A DNA stretch of 8,885 nucleotides from Campylobacterota bacterium (GTDB taxonomy: Bacteria > Campylobacterota > Campylobacteria > Campylobacterales > Sulfurovaceae), in NCBI GenBank assembly GCA_003646505.1, contig QMKT01000070.1, positions 1 through 8,885 of the forward strand, read 5' to 3'. The notes below the pieces were generated by a model. The model did no database searches, was not told the DNA's origin, and saw nothing but the letters and a program-made list of their open reading frames with translations. Made by a program: the position numbers and the translations under genes. This document shows, piece after piece, positions 1 to 6,104 of this stretch. Positions within the stretch are counted from its first letter, which is position 1. Every line of letters begins with the position of its first letter.

Positions 1-1086
1 ACCTGCTTCAAAAAAGTGGAAGATCATACCATTTGCCATATATGGGTAACCACCCCAGGCACCAAGTGTTTCTGCTACACCTATACCGTCAGTGTAAAAT
101 GCTGCACCAGTTGAAAAATCAATTCCATTTTCAAATTTACCATCAAACTTTAGAGAGAAGATACTGTAATCAATTGGTGTATACGTATTGCCACCAACAT
201 CTTTAAAGTTGATGACCTGTGCCCCTGCATCATAGCTTCCATTTCCCAATTCACCGGAGTAGTCATACTGACCAAAGAAGGTATTGTAAAGATCTACAGC
301 ATAGTAATCCCAGAGTTGAAGGTTATGAGATCCCTCTTTGTATTGGAATACTCCTGCCCACATACCGGCATCACCAGCATTATCTTTATCTCTTTGGTCT
401 ACATAAGATTGATCTGCCATAGAGTGGAAACGGTGAGCATTAGCTGCACCCCCATCCCAAACACCTGCCATTTGGTAAATGTATCCACCTGCAAACATAA
501 TGTTTTCAATAGTGGTATTTTTATAGTAAGCACCTTGGAAGGTATTTGCAAAAAGGTACCAATCATCTGCATCTACCATAGGGGTAGAGAGTTCATAATT
601 ACCTGCAAGGAATGTATGACCACCTGTGGTATACTTAACATACGCTTCTTGTAAAATAGCATACGAAGTACCATCACCAAAGGCAAAAGTACGACTCTCA
701 TAGATCTCATCATTGATACCAAAATCTGTTACGGCACCACCAGTAATTTTAAATGACAAACCATTGTAATCAGGTGAAGTAATAGAAACTTTAGGGATAA
801 AATAGATACCTTTGGAGTCCATATGACCTTTATTGACTGTAGGGTCAGGATTTTTAGGAGAGTTACTGTAGTCATAATTCACATACCCTACTCTCATATC
901 TCCAGTAACTTTCCAACCATCACCTAAAATATAGCCATCTTTTTTCTCATTGGTATGCGTTACTGTCTCATAAGCATGATCATTGTCTTCTGCTCCTTCA
1001 GGATGAAGAGACTCTGATGCATACAGAGAGGTTCCCATCACAGGAAGCAGTGCAAATAAAAGTGTTTTAGAGTAAGAAAGTTTCAT
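1..1086 (-). CDS. OprD-family outer-membrane porin, 3' end outside window
   Basis: Open frame of 362 codons from ATG at 1086 to the window edge with no stop, so the C-terminal part is missing. It begins with a signal peptide (residues 1 to about 23: KLSYSK n-region, hydrophobic core, cleavage near SLYA/SES). The mature part is rich in Gly, Tyr, Asp and Asn with alternating aromatic beta-strand patterns, for example GDGWKVTGDMRVGYVNYDYS at about residues 55-74, as expected of a beta-barrel. Family knowledge: OprD-like and campylobacterial major porins form general or substrate-preferring channels for amino acids and small acids. The ribosome site TAAGGAG lies 6 nt before the ATG and includes the glutaminase stop codon, so the gene is probably translated in step with glutaminase. 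The OprD-type assignment rests on overall pattern; the exact substrate cannot be read from sequence. Confidence 0.85.
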   Translation of the reverse strand, partial: MKLSYSKTLLFALLPVMGTSLYASESLHPEGAEDNDHAYETVTHTNEKKDGYILGDGWKVTGDMRVGYVNYDYSNSPKNPDPTVNKGHMDSKGIYFIPKVSITSPDYNGLSFKITGGAVTDFGINDEIYESRTFAFGDGTSYAILQEAYVKYTTGGHTFLAGNYELSTPMVDADDWYLFANTFQGAYYKNTTIENIMFAGGYIYQMAGVWDGGAANAHRFHSMADQSYVDQRDKDNAGDAGMWAGVFQYKEGSHNLQLWDYYAVDLYNTFFGQYDYSGELGNGSYDAGAQVINFKDVGGNTYTPIDYSIFSLKFDGKFENGIDFSTGAAFYTDGIGVAETLGAWGGYPYMANGMIFHFFEAG

Positions 1087-1092
1087 CTACTA

Positions 1093-1099
1093 CTCCTTA
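1093..1099 (-). promoter_or_regulatory. Porin ribosome binding site overlapping glutaminase stop
   Basis: The minus strand reads TAAGGAG followed by six bases and ATG. The TAA is the glutaminase stop and its two A residues form the start of the Shine-Dalgarno sequence. The 10-nt gap leaves no room for a promoter or terminator, so the two genes share one mRNA and are probably translationally coupled. Confidence 0.8.
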
Positions 1100-2182
1100 C
1101 TGTGCAAGTGGGTTGATACCCAACTCGTTTATGATGTAGGCTGCAGCCAACTGACCACGTACAGAGTTACCAAACTTGTCAAGTGGCGGTGCAACAACAC
1201 CTATTCCCAGTTTTCCAGGAACCACGGCAAGTATTCCTCCACCTACACCTGACTTAGCAGGACTACCTGTAAGATATAACCAGTCTCCGGCATTATCATA
1301 AAGCCCTGCAGTTGCCATGACTGCAAGGATCTTCGGTACATACTTTTTATCCATTACTTTCTTGCCTGTGGCAGGATTCACACCATCATTGGCAAAGGTA
1401 GCAGCCATCATACCAAGATCATGCGCTGAAACATTGACTGAACACTGTTTTGTATAGACCGTAGTCGCTTCAAGTGGATCTGAACCCATTCTTCCACGTG
1501 CATCCAAAATTTTTGAGATCGCCTGATTGTTTTTATTATCATTAACTTCTGAATCATACACTTCTTCATTGAAACTCAATTTTGCACCTGCAAAGTCATC
1601 CATATTGCTATAGATCTTTGCCCAACGCTCTTTTGAATCTTTTGCTTCTACCCACGACGTAGACTGGATCGCACCGGCATTTACAAATGGATTGGAAGCA
1701 GACCCACCATGAAGTTCAATCGCGATGATGGAATTGAACGCCAAACCTGTTGCATTCACACCAATCTTTTCCTGCAGAAATTTATCACCTTTTTCCTGTA
1801 TTACCATAGCTGCCGTAAATACTTTTGAAATAGACTGAATAGAGACTACATCTTTGGTATCACCGATCTCATACACCTTCCCGTCAGGAGTAACTAAAGT
1901 AATACCAAATATCTTGGAGTCAACGATAGCAAGCGCTTTAATATAGTCTGCATTTTTTCCATCTTGATTATTTTTAAATTTTTCATATGCTTCTTTAAGT
2001 ACAGCATTTATACGCTCTTCACTTAGGCTGCTCTTTTGACTAATCGCTGTTTTAACTTCAGCAGTTAAAGGACCTTTGGCTTCTACTGGTGTCGTACTTA
2101 GCAGAATAAGTGAAGCACAGGCTATCGAAAGTGTCACCATCCCTCTTTTTATTAAACTTATTTTTTGTATTTCATTTTTCAT
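1097..2182 (-). CDS. glsA: Glutaminase A with N-terminal signal peptide
   Basis: Serine-dependent glutaminase (L-glutamine + water to L-glutamate + ammonia), 361 aa. Family hallmarks are clear: catalytic SxxK motif SISK at residues 117-120 (presumed nucleophile S117, base K120), NPFVNAGAI at 164-172, CSVNVSAHDLGMMAATFAN at 247-265, GVNPATGK at 267-274, and SPAKSGVGGGILAVVPGKLG at 307-326, then PPLDKFGNSVRG. The usual bacterial enzyme is about 300-310 aa and cytoplasmic; here about 50 extra N-terminal residues include a charged start (KNEIQKISLIKR), a hydrophobic core (VTLSIACASLILLST) and a likely cleavage after PVEA at residue 35. I therefore infer export to the periplasm. AAAAGGAG sits 5 nt before the ATG, fixing the start. 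It lies between a DASS permease and a porin on the same strand, which suits uptake and breakdown of external glutamine. Confidence 0.95.
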   Translation of the reverse strand: MKNEIQKISLIKRGMVTLSIACASLILLSTTPVEAKGPLTAEVKTAISQKSSLSEERINAVLKEAYEKFKNNQDGKNADYIKALAIVDSKIFGITLVTPDGKVYEIGDTKDVVSIQSISKVFTAAMVIQEKGDKFLQEKIGVNATGLAFNSIIAIELHGGSASNPFVNAGAIQSTSWVEAKDSKERWAKIYSNMDDFAGAKLSFNEEVYDSEVNDNKNNQAISKILDARGRMGSDPLEATTVYTKQCSVNVSAHDLGMMAATFANDGVNPATGKKVMDKKYVPKILAVMATAGLYDNAGDWLYLTGSPAKSGVGGGILAVVPGKLGIGVVAPPLDKFGNSVRGQLAAAYIINELGINPLAQ

Positions 2183-2209
2183 TCTTTCTCCTTTTAGATT
2201 ATTTTATTG

Positions 2210-2223
2210 TTATCACATGATAA
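2210..2223. promoter_or_regulatory. Palindrome TTATCA-CA-TGATAA upstream of glutaminase
   Basis: Perfect 6-bp inverted repeat arms with a 2-bp spacer, 28 nt upstream of the glutaminase ATG; outer bases TGTT and AACA nearly extend the symmetry. The size suits an operator for a dimeric regulator, but no known consensus is matched exactly. It sits inside copy B of the leader duplication, and the corresponding copy A sequence is not palindromic. It could be a chance product of that divergence. Confidence 0.3.
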
Positions 2224-2230
2224 ACAGCAT

Positions 2231-2254
2231 TCAATCACAACACTCTAATTTCAT
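2231..2254 (-). CDS. Seven-codon ORF with strong ribosome site, possible leader or decoy
   Basis: The minus strand reads AAAGGAG (2271-2265), ten bases, then ATG and the peptide MKLECCD before TGA. The ribosome site is as good as that of glutaminase. The ORF falls between the two copies of the leader duplication, so the initiation region may simply be a leftover copy. Nothing shows that the peptide is functional; it has no run of one amino acid of the kind used in attenuation. Confidence 0.2.
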   Translation of the reverse strand: MKLECCD

Positions 2255-2287
2255 TCTACTTTTTCTCCTTTAATGTGTTTAAATATC

Positions 2288-3166
2288 TCACAGGATAAAC
2301 ATCATCCATGCCGTACCGATGGTAAGAAATATCGTCGTGTTCACCAGTGTCACAATCCCCCCGATCTTATAGACCTCACCTGCCTCTATATAACCACTTC
2401 CTGTATAAATAACATTTGCTGAAGAGCCCTGTGGCGTGATAATAGCATTGAAGTTAGTTGCAAAAAGCAACATATATGCCATCATTTCTGCAGGTACGCC
2501 TGCCTGGATAGCAACACCGAGAAAGACAGAAAAAAGTGCCAGCATTTGTGCAGTCTGAGATACAAAGAAGTAGTGGATCAAGACATACCCTATAATCAAA
2601 GAGACATAAACAATAGGCCAGGAGAACCCTTCCACTGAACCGGAAATATGCTCACCAACCCACCCCATGAAGCCCAGTTCATTCAAGTATTTGGACATGG
2701 CATACAAAATAGCGAACCATACCAGTGTACCTAAAGCATTTCCTTCACCTCTAAGGTCATCCAGCGTAAAGATGTTACTTAACATCAAAATACCCAGTCC
2801 TAAAAATGCAACAGCAGTTTTATCCAAACCCCAGGTTCCTGACATCACCCACAAGGTCACCATACCTATAAAGGTAGCTGCCATGATCCACTCGTTTTTA
2901 TGCACCGGACCCATCTTGTCCAGTGCTTCCTGTGCAATCTTCGGTGCTTCAGGTGTCTCTTTTATCTCCGGCGGATAGATCTTGAAAATAACCCAGGGAA
3001 CAAGAAAATAGAGAACTAAAACAGGAACAGAAGCAGCTAAAGCCCAAGAGCCGTAAGAGATATCTATACCTACATCTTTGGCCATCTTGGCTCCCGCAGG
3101 ATTCGCTGCCATTGCAGTGAGCCAAAGTGTAGAGGAGAGTGTGATACCTGCCATAGAGGTCATCAT
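2288..3166 (-). CDS. C-terminal part of the DASS permease (second frame)
   Basis: 292 codons from ATG at 3166 to TGA at 2288. Conserved DASS segments are TAMAANPAGAKMAKDVG (residues 17-33), YPPEIKETPEAPKIAQEALD (64-83), a hydrophilic loop through KNEWIM, then several membrane spans and the C-terminal substrate/sodium-site region TPQGSSANVIYTGSGYIEAG (244-263). The ATG has no convincing ribosome site of its own; it overlaps the stop of the preceding frame as TAATG, so separate translation would depend on termination-reinitiation. The true N-terminus of this half extends further upstream in the same frame (AFL before MMTS), which supports its being part of one larger protein. Confidence 0.6.
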   Translation of the reverse strand: MMTSMAGITLSSTLWLTAMAANPAGAKMAKDVGIDISYGSWALAASVPVLVLYFLVPWVIFKIYPPEIKETPEAPKIAQEALDKMGPVHKNEWIMAATFIGMVTLWVMSGTWGLDKTAVAFLGLGILMLSNIFTLDDLRGEGNALGTLVWFAILYAMSKYLNELGFMGWVGEHISGSVEGFSWPIVYVSLIIGYVLIHYFFVSQTAQMLALFSVFLGVAIQAGVPAEMMAYMLLFATNFNAIITPQGSSANVIYTGSGYIEAGEVYKIGGIVTLVNTTIFLTIGTAWMMFIL

Positions 3167-3187
3167 TAAAAAGGCACTAGTTTTTTT
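3166..3187 (-). other. Frameshift site: A7 run, missing G and TAATG overlap
   Basis: The minus strand reads AGA AAA AAA CTA GTG CCT TTT TAATG. Three explanations fit. First, a lost G in CTAG(G)TGCC, which alone restores the family sequence LGAFL. Second, minus-one ribosomal slippage, or an extra A added in transcription, on the seven A (3187-3181), which gives RKKTSAFL. Third, reinitiation at the overlapping TAATG. The first gives the best match to the family and I favour it. Confidence 0.6.
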
Positions 3188-3702
3188 CTGCTTCCGTCAG
3201 ATACCTTTGAACCACTGTCTGCTGCCAAAGCACTTACGATAGGATAGAGGACACCTGAACGTGCGGTATTGCTCGGGAAAGCAGGAGATATGAACATATC
3301 TGCAGCCACAACCGAATACCCCAGTTTAAGACTAGAAGTACCAAACTTTTTTATGATCAAAAAAGCGATACGTTTACCCAACCCGGATTTGATCACCCCA
3401 CGAGCAATAAGAAAAGCTACTATAATAAGAAGTATAAAGTCTTCTGAAAACCCACTATATGCCTGTTTCGTTGTTAAGGTACCAGTCAAAACAACAGTAG
3501 CCAAAGCAATGATCGAAGAGGTGAAAATAGGCATAGCATTGATAATGACTGCAAAAATAGCCGTAATAAAAATAGCGAAAAGATGCCATGCCTGAGTTTC
3601 AAGTCCTGAAGGTGTAGGGATGAACCAGATAATCAGTCCAAAAATAAAAACGTAAACCTGTAACCAATGCTTTTGCATGGTTTTTTTAGGATGCAGTGAC
3701 AA
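3166..3702 (-). CDS. N-terminal part of the DASS permease (first frame)
   Basis: 178 codons ending in SRKKLVPF then TAA, of which the last three residues are out of frame relative to the family. Visible features are an N-terminal membrane span (VYVFIFGLIIWFIPTPSGL, residues 17-35), the following spans ending in NAMPIFTSSIIALATVVLTG, the conserved AYSGFSEDFILLIIVAFLIA region (81-100), and the first anion/sodium-binding motif FPSNTARSGVLYPIV (142-156). The start is TTG at 3702, chosen because AAGGA (3713-3709) lies 6 nt before it; the in-frame ATG at 3678 (MQKHW) has no ribosome site. A permease lacking the second half would miss the second substrate-binding motif and should not transport. Confidence 0.6.
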   Translation of the reverse strand: MSLHPKKTMQKHWLQVYVFIFGLIIWFIPTPSGLETQAWHLFAIFITAIFAVIINAMPIFTSSIIALATVVLTGTLTTKQAYSGFSEDFILLIIVAFLIARGVIKSGLGKRIAFLIIKKFGTSSLKLGYSVVAADMFISPAFPSNTARSGVLYPIVSALAADSGSKVSDGSRKKLVPF

Positions 3703-3723
3703 ATGTTTTCCTTATACATAGAA

Positions 3724-3741
3724 AATATACTCTCATATATT
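3724..3741. promoter_or_regulatory. Inverted repeat AATATA-N6-TATATT over the -10
   Basis: Perfect 6-bp arms (3724-3729 and 3736-3741) separated by CTCTCA, overlapping the proposed -10. The position would suit a repressor operator, but AT-only arms in an AT-rich region can arise by chance. Confidence 0.25.
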
Positions 3742-3761
3742 CTACACAAATAATCTGTCAA
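3734..3761 (-). promoter_or_regulatory. Candidate sigma70-type promoter for the DASS-glutaminase-porin strand
   Basis: The minus strand has a perfect -35 TTGACA (3761-3756), a 16-bp spacer and a -10-like TATATG (3739-3734). The -10 matches the consensus at four of six positions. Transcription would start about 25 nt before the TTG start codon. Confidence 0.4.
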
Positions 3762-3843
3762 ACTTCTATCAATTTTTAATTTTAGCGCTTTTTTTAATCT
3801 TGTTTAGGCACAATTAAGAAAACATATTCAAGGAAGAATCAGT

Positions 3844-5196
3844 ATGTCAATGACAGAACAGACGAAAAAGATCTTACAGGCACTTTTTTTAGGGCTCATC
3901 GCTTTTGGAGCAATGATCATCTTCTTTAACCTACAACAGTCACTCATGGTAGCGACTATCGTACTCATGGTCACACTCTGGACCAACGAAGGTTTACCCC
4001 TTGCTGTGGTTTCTCTTTTACCCATCGTCATGTTCCCCGCAACTGGAGTCTTAACGACCAAAGAAGCAGCCGTCAATTATGCCAATCCTATCATCTACCT
4101 CTTTTTAGGTGGTTTTCTCATTGCTATTGCTGTAGAAAAAACCGGTCTACATAAGATCATTGCCAATAAGATGTTAGGACTTTTCCCAAGCTCTGCGCGA
4201 GGTATCATCTTTGCACTTATCATCACTTCTGGGCTTTTAAGTTCAGTACTTTCAAATACCACCACTACCCTACTTCTTCTTCCAACTGCCCTCTTTCTGA
4301 CTGAAAATATAAAACTCAAAATGCGTCTTGCACTCGGTATCGCTTACGGGGCAAGTATCGGGGGTATATTAACCCCTATTGGCACACCGCCAAACCTTAT
4401 ACTGATGGGTATCATGGAAGATATTGGTATGGAAGCGATTCCTTTTGCGCAGTGGATGTATATGGTTGCACCTTTGGTTTTTGTTATGTTCATCGTAGTG
4501 GGTTTTGTTATGAGCATAGGATTAAAAGATGTGAATATTGAAGCTGATCTTAGTACTGGACCTCTTAATGATGAACAGAGAAAAGTGCTGTATCTTATAG
4601 GTGCATTGATCTTTATGCTTCTAATCAACGCACCCATCAAACCATATTATAATGGCTTGGGACTAAGCGAACCAGGCATACTTCTTGCAGCAGGTTTACT
4701 TCTTTTTATGCCACCATTTTCTATTTTGGACTGGATGCAGGACAAAGAAAACATACCTTACCGTATCATGTTTCTTTTTGGTGCAGGATTTGCTATCGCA
4801 GCGGCATTTACAAAAACCGGTATGGCCTCAGAGGTCGCATCACACCTTGTCACTTTCTCCTCCATGCCTATACTTCTTTTTTTACTCATCATTGCAACCA
4901 TGGTCACCTTCACTACAGAGATCACCTCTAATACAGCACTGATATCCATTATGCTTCCTATTCTTTTTGAAGTAGCCGAACAAACGGGTATTGATGCAAC
5001 ACTTATCATGATGCTGGCAACGATCTGTGCTTCTTACGCTTTCATGCTACCTATCGCCACACCACCAAATGCTATTGCTATGAGTTCAGGGGTAGTATCC
5101 ATAAAAGCTATGGCAGCATACGGGATCATCTTTAATATCTTGGGAATCATTCTTATCGTTACTATTGCAAGTACTTTTTGGGTCGATGTTCTCTAA
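3844..5196 (+). CDS. SLC13-family sodium/dicarboxylate-type permease
   Basis: Inner-membrane permease of 450 aa, full length for the family. Both inverted halves of the transport core are intact: first half SNTTTTLLLLPTAL (residues 137-150) with GILTPIGTPPNLILMG (174-189), second half TSNTALISIMLPI (361-373) with MLPIATPPNAIAMSSG (401-416). In studied members such as VcINDY the two SNT motifs bind the carboxylates and flank sodium sites, so a sodium-coupled dicarboxylate substrate is likely, though inorganic anions are possible for relatives. The ATG at 3844 has AAGGA 9 nt upstream; a second ATG two codons later is an alternative. It is distinct in sequence from the divergently transcribed DASS permease (GTPPN/ATPPN type rather than SNTARSG/TGSGY type). 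The next gene starts 3 nt after its stop, so the two form an operon. Confidence 0.92.
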   Translation: MSMTEQTKKILQALFLGLIAFGAMIIFFNLQQSLMVATIVLMVTLWTNEGLPLAVVSLLPIVMFPATGVLTTKEAAVNYANPIIYLFLGGFLIAIAVEKTGLHKIIANKMLGLFPSSARGIIFALIITSGLLSSVLSNTTTTLLLLPTALFLTENIKLKMRLALGIAYGASIGGILTPIGTPPNLILMGIMEDIGMEAIPFAQWMYMVAPLVFVMFIVVGFVMSIGLKDVNIEADLSTGPLNDEQRKVLYLIGALIFMLLINAPIKPYYNGLGLSEPGILLAAGLLLFMPPFSILDWMQDKENIPYRIMFLFGAGFAIAAAFTKTGMASEVASHLVTFSSMPILLFLLIIATMVTFTTEITSNTALISIMLPILFEVAEQTGIDATLIMMLATICASYAFMLPIATPPNAIAMSSGVVSIKAMAAYGIIFNILGIILIVTIASTFWVDVL

Positions 5197-5199
5197 ATT

Positions 5200-6084
5200 T
5201 TGAAACATAAAATAATTAGAAAAAACCTTTTATTGCATATTATCATGAGTGGAACTACTTTTTTCCTAACAACAGGCTGTGTCAAAACCAACTGTCCCCT
5301 TCCTGACAATATTAATAAACAGGTACAACAACTGATGATCAATCCTGATACAAGATCATCTGACCTCAAACGAAACAGCTGGAGTATGGGTTCACTCTGC
5401 GCTGATCGTATTACTTTCAAAGAAGGAGATCACACCTGGACTTTCCTGCTTGTCTGGAATACTACACACCCTAAAGGACCTTTTTGGTATTTACCGCATG
5501 ACAATGAAGAGAGTGCTTTTGATGCGGCTGTTTATGCTGTTAAACATTATGGCGGAGGTTTCCTTGCCGTAGAATCCAATGATAAACGTCATGTCTTTGG
5601 AAAAGACCCAAACAGAAACTTCAAAAAAAATTCTCTTTACAGTAAAAAGATCTGTAAGATCATGAATACCTATAAACCCATGCACCTGCCCTACTTGGCT
5701 CTACACACAAATGCGGAAGGTCACTTTAAAAATGGCGGTTCTGGCACGGTATCAATGACACAATATTCCAAAAACATATTTGCTTTCCCTGCTGGAACAA
5801 TCAAAAGCGGTCAGAAAAAAGGTTTAAAAGATGAAGATACACTCATTTATCTGGCAGGAAAAAAAGTCCAGAAAGATAAAATTAAAAAATTTACTGCCGA
5901 AGGTCTCAATGTTAAATTTGAGAAAGTCACTAAAAAGTCCAATGACAACTCCATGTCCAACTGTATCGTATTGCATCAAGATCATGAGAATTATATCAAT
6001 ATAGAAACCGAACATGGGGACATTACTACACACAAAAAGATGATAGACAAAGTCATGAAGATCATAGGGCAGAAGAGCATCTAG
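5200..6084 (+). CDS. Putative M14-like zinc hydrolase, secreted lipoprotein
   Basis: 294 aa, not recognised as a named protein. A basic start (KHKIIRK), hydrophobic core and TTGC at 24-27 suggest a lipoprotein anchored at Cys27; the -3 residue is Thr, which is unusual. The mature part shows the motif order of M14-clan zinc hydrolases (carboxypeptidases and the aspartoacylase/AstE group): PHDNE with HxxE ligands H100 and E103, DPNRNF at 136-141 (the substrate-binding NR motif), LHTN with third ligand H169, and a late acidic motif NIETEHG (267-273) that could supply the catalytic Glu. That supports hydrolysis of a peptide or N-acyl amino acid outside the cytoplasm. The start is TTG, three bases after the permease stop and without a clear ribosome site, so coupling is likely; ATG at 5245 would remove the basic n-region. 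Catalytic class is inferred from motifs only. Confidence 0.65.
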   Translation: MKHKIIRKNLLLHIIMSGTTFFLTTGCVKTNCPLPDNINKQVQQLMINPDTRSSDLKRNSWSMGSLCADRITFKEGDHTWTFLLVWNTTHPKGPFWYLPHDNEESAFDAAVYAVKHYGGGFLAVESNDKRHVFGKDPNRNFKKNSLYSKKICKIMNTYKPMHLPYLALHTNAEGHFKNGGSGTVSMTQYSKNIFAFPAGTIKSGQKKGLKDEDTLIYLAGKKVQKDKIKKFTAEGLNVKFEKVTKKSNDNSMSNCIVLHQDHENYINIETEHGDITTHKKMIDKVMKIIGQKSI

Positions 6085-6089
6085 CCCTA
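6065..6089 (+). terminator. Weak hairpin at the end of the lipoprotein gene
   Basis: TAGGGC (6065-6070) pairs with GCCCTA (6084-6089) around a 13-nt loop, spanning the stop codon, with only a short T run after it (GCTTT). It lies at the 20-bp convergent junction with the channel gene. The short stem and poor T tract make it a doubtful intrinsic terminator. Confidence 0.25.
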
Positions 6090-6104
6090 GCTTTCCAAAC
6101 TATA

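Larger units (their letters stand above)
2177..2305 (-). repeat. Diverged tandem duplication in glutaminase leader
   Basis: Two copies in the same orientation about 75 nt apart. Copy A (2305-2249) starts in the last codons of the upstream permease; copy B (2230-2177) runs into the glutaminase start. The first 18 bases of each (2288-2305 and 2213-2230) match at 16 positions. After a more diverged AT-rich stretch of similar length, both have AAAGGAGAAA and then GAATGAAA; copy A has five extra bases between these two blocks. I infer an old duplication that copied the permease end plus a translation-initiation region. The ribosome-site match alone could arise by function; the 16/18 match is what argues for duplication. 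Confidence 0.55.
2288..3702 (-). pseudogene. DASS-family anion permease gene split by a one-base frameshift
   Basis: Two adjacent reading frames together encode one divalent anion:sodium symporter (DASS, DiT/CitT-like) of about 470 aa, the normal family length. The first frame breaks just after SRKKL, where the family typically has RRKLGAFL and continues into the region read by the second frame. Restoring one G in the CTAGTGCC stretch (giving CTA GGT GCC TTT TTA) would produce RKKLGAFLMMTSMAG and a single open gene. No other stop or frame change is present and both halves keep conserved motifs, so the lesion is recent, or it is a sequencing error, or it is bypassed by slippage. Members of this family exchange or symport dicarboxylates such as malate, 2-oxoglutarate, citrate/succinate or glutamate; the substrate here is unknown. 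It is upstream of glutaminase on the same strand. Confidence 0.75.
3703..3843. promoter_or_regulatory. Divergent promoter region between the two anion permeases
   Basis: A 141-bp AT-rich gap separates two genes transcribed outwards. It holds the ribosome sites of both (AAGGA at 3713-3709 on minus, AAGGAAG at 3830-3836 on plus) and a candidate minus promoter with an overlapping dyad. I could not place a convincing plus-strand promoter; T-rich tracts at 3773-3797 precede weak -10-like sequences. Being shared, the region could co-regulate both operons. Confidence 0.6.

Noticed and set aside
219..654. Two overlapping plus-strand ORFs of 67 and 112 codons
   Set aside because: They lie antisense to the porin, whose frame is continuous with a signal peptide and beta-barrel character; the plus ORFs have no ribosome site or recognisable domain.
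3784..3789. Palindrome AGCGCT flanked by T runs, terminator-like
   Set aside because: The stem is only the 6-base palindrome with no room for a loop, and it sits between divergent genes where no terminator is expected.
3803..3822. Sigma54-like -24 element (TTTAGGCAC) upstream of the plus permease
   Set aside because: There is no GC-containing -12 element at the required distance; the following bases are AATTAAGAAAAC.
3828..5009. Several minus-strand ORFs of 74-98 codons
   Set aside because: Shadows of the SLC13 permease frame, which carries all the conserved motifs.
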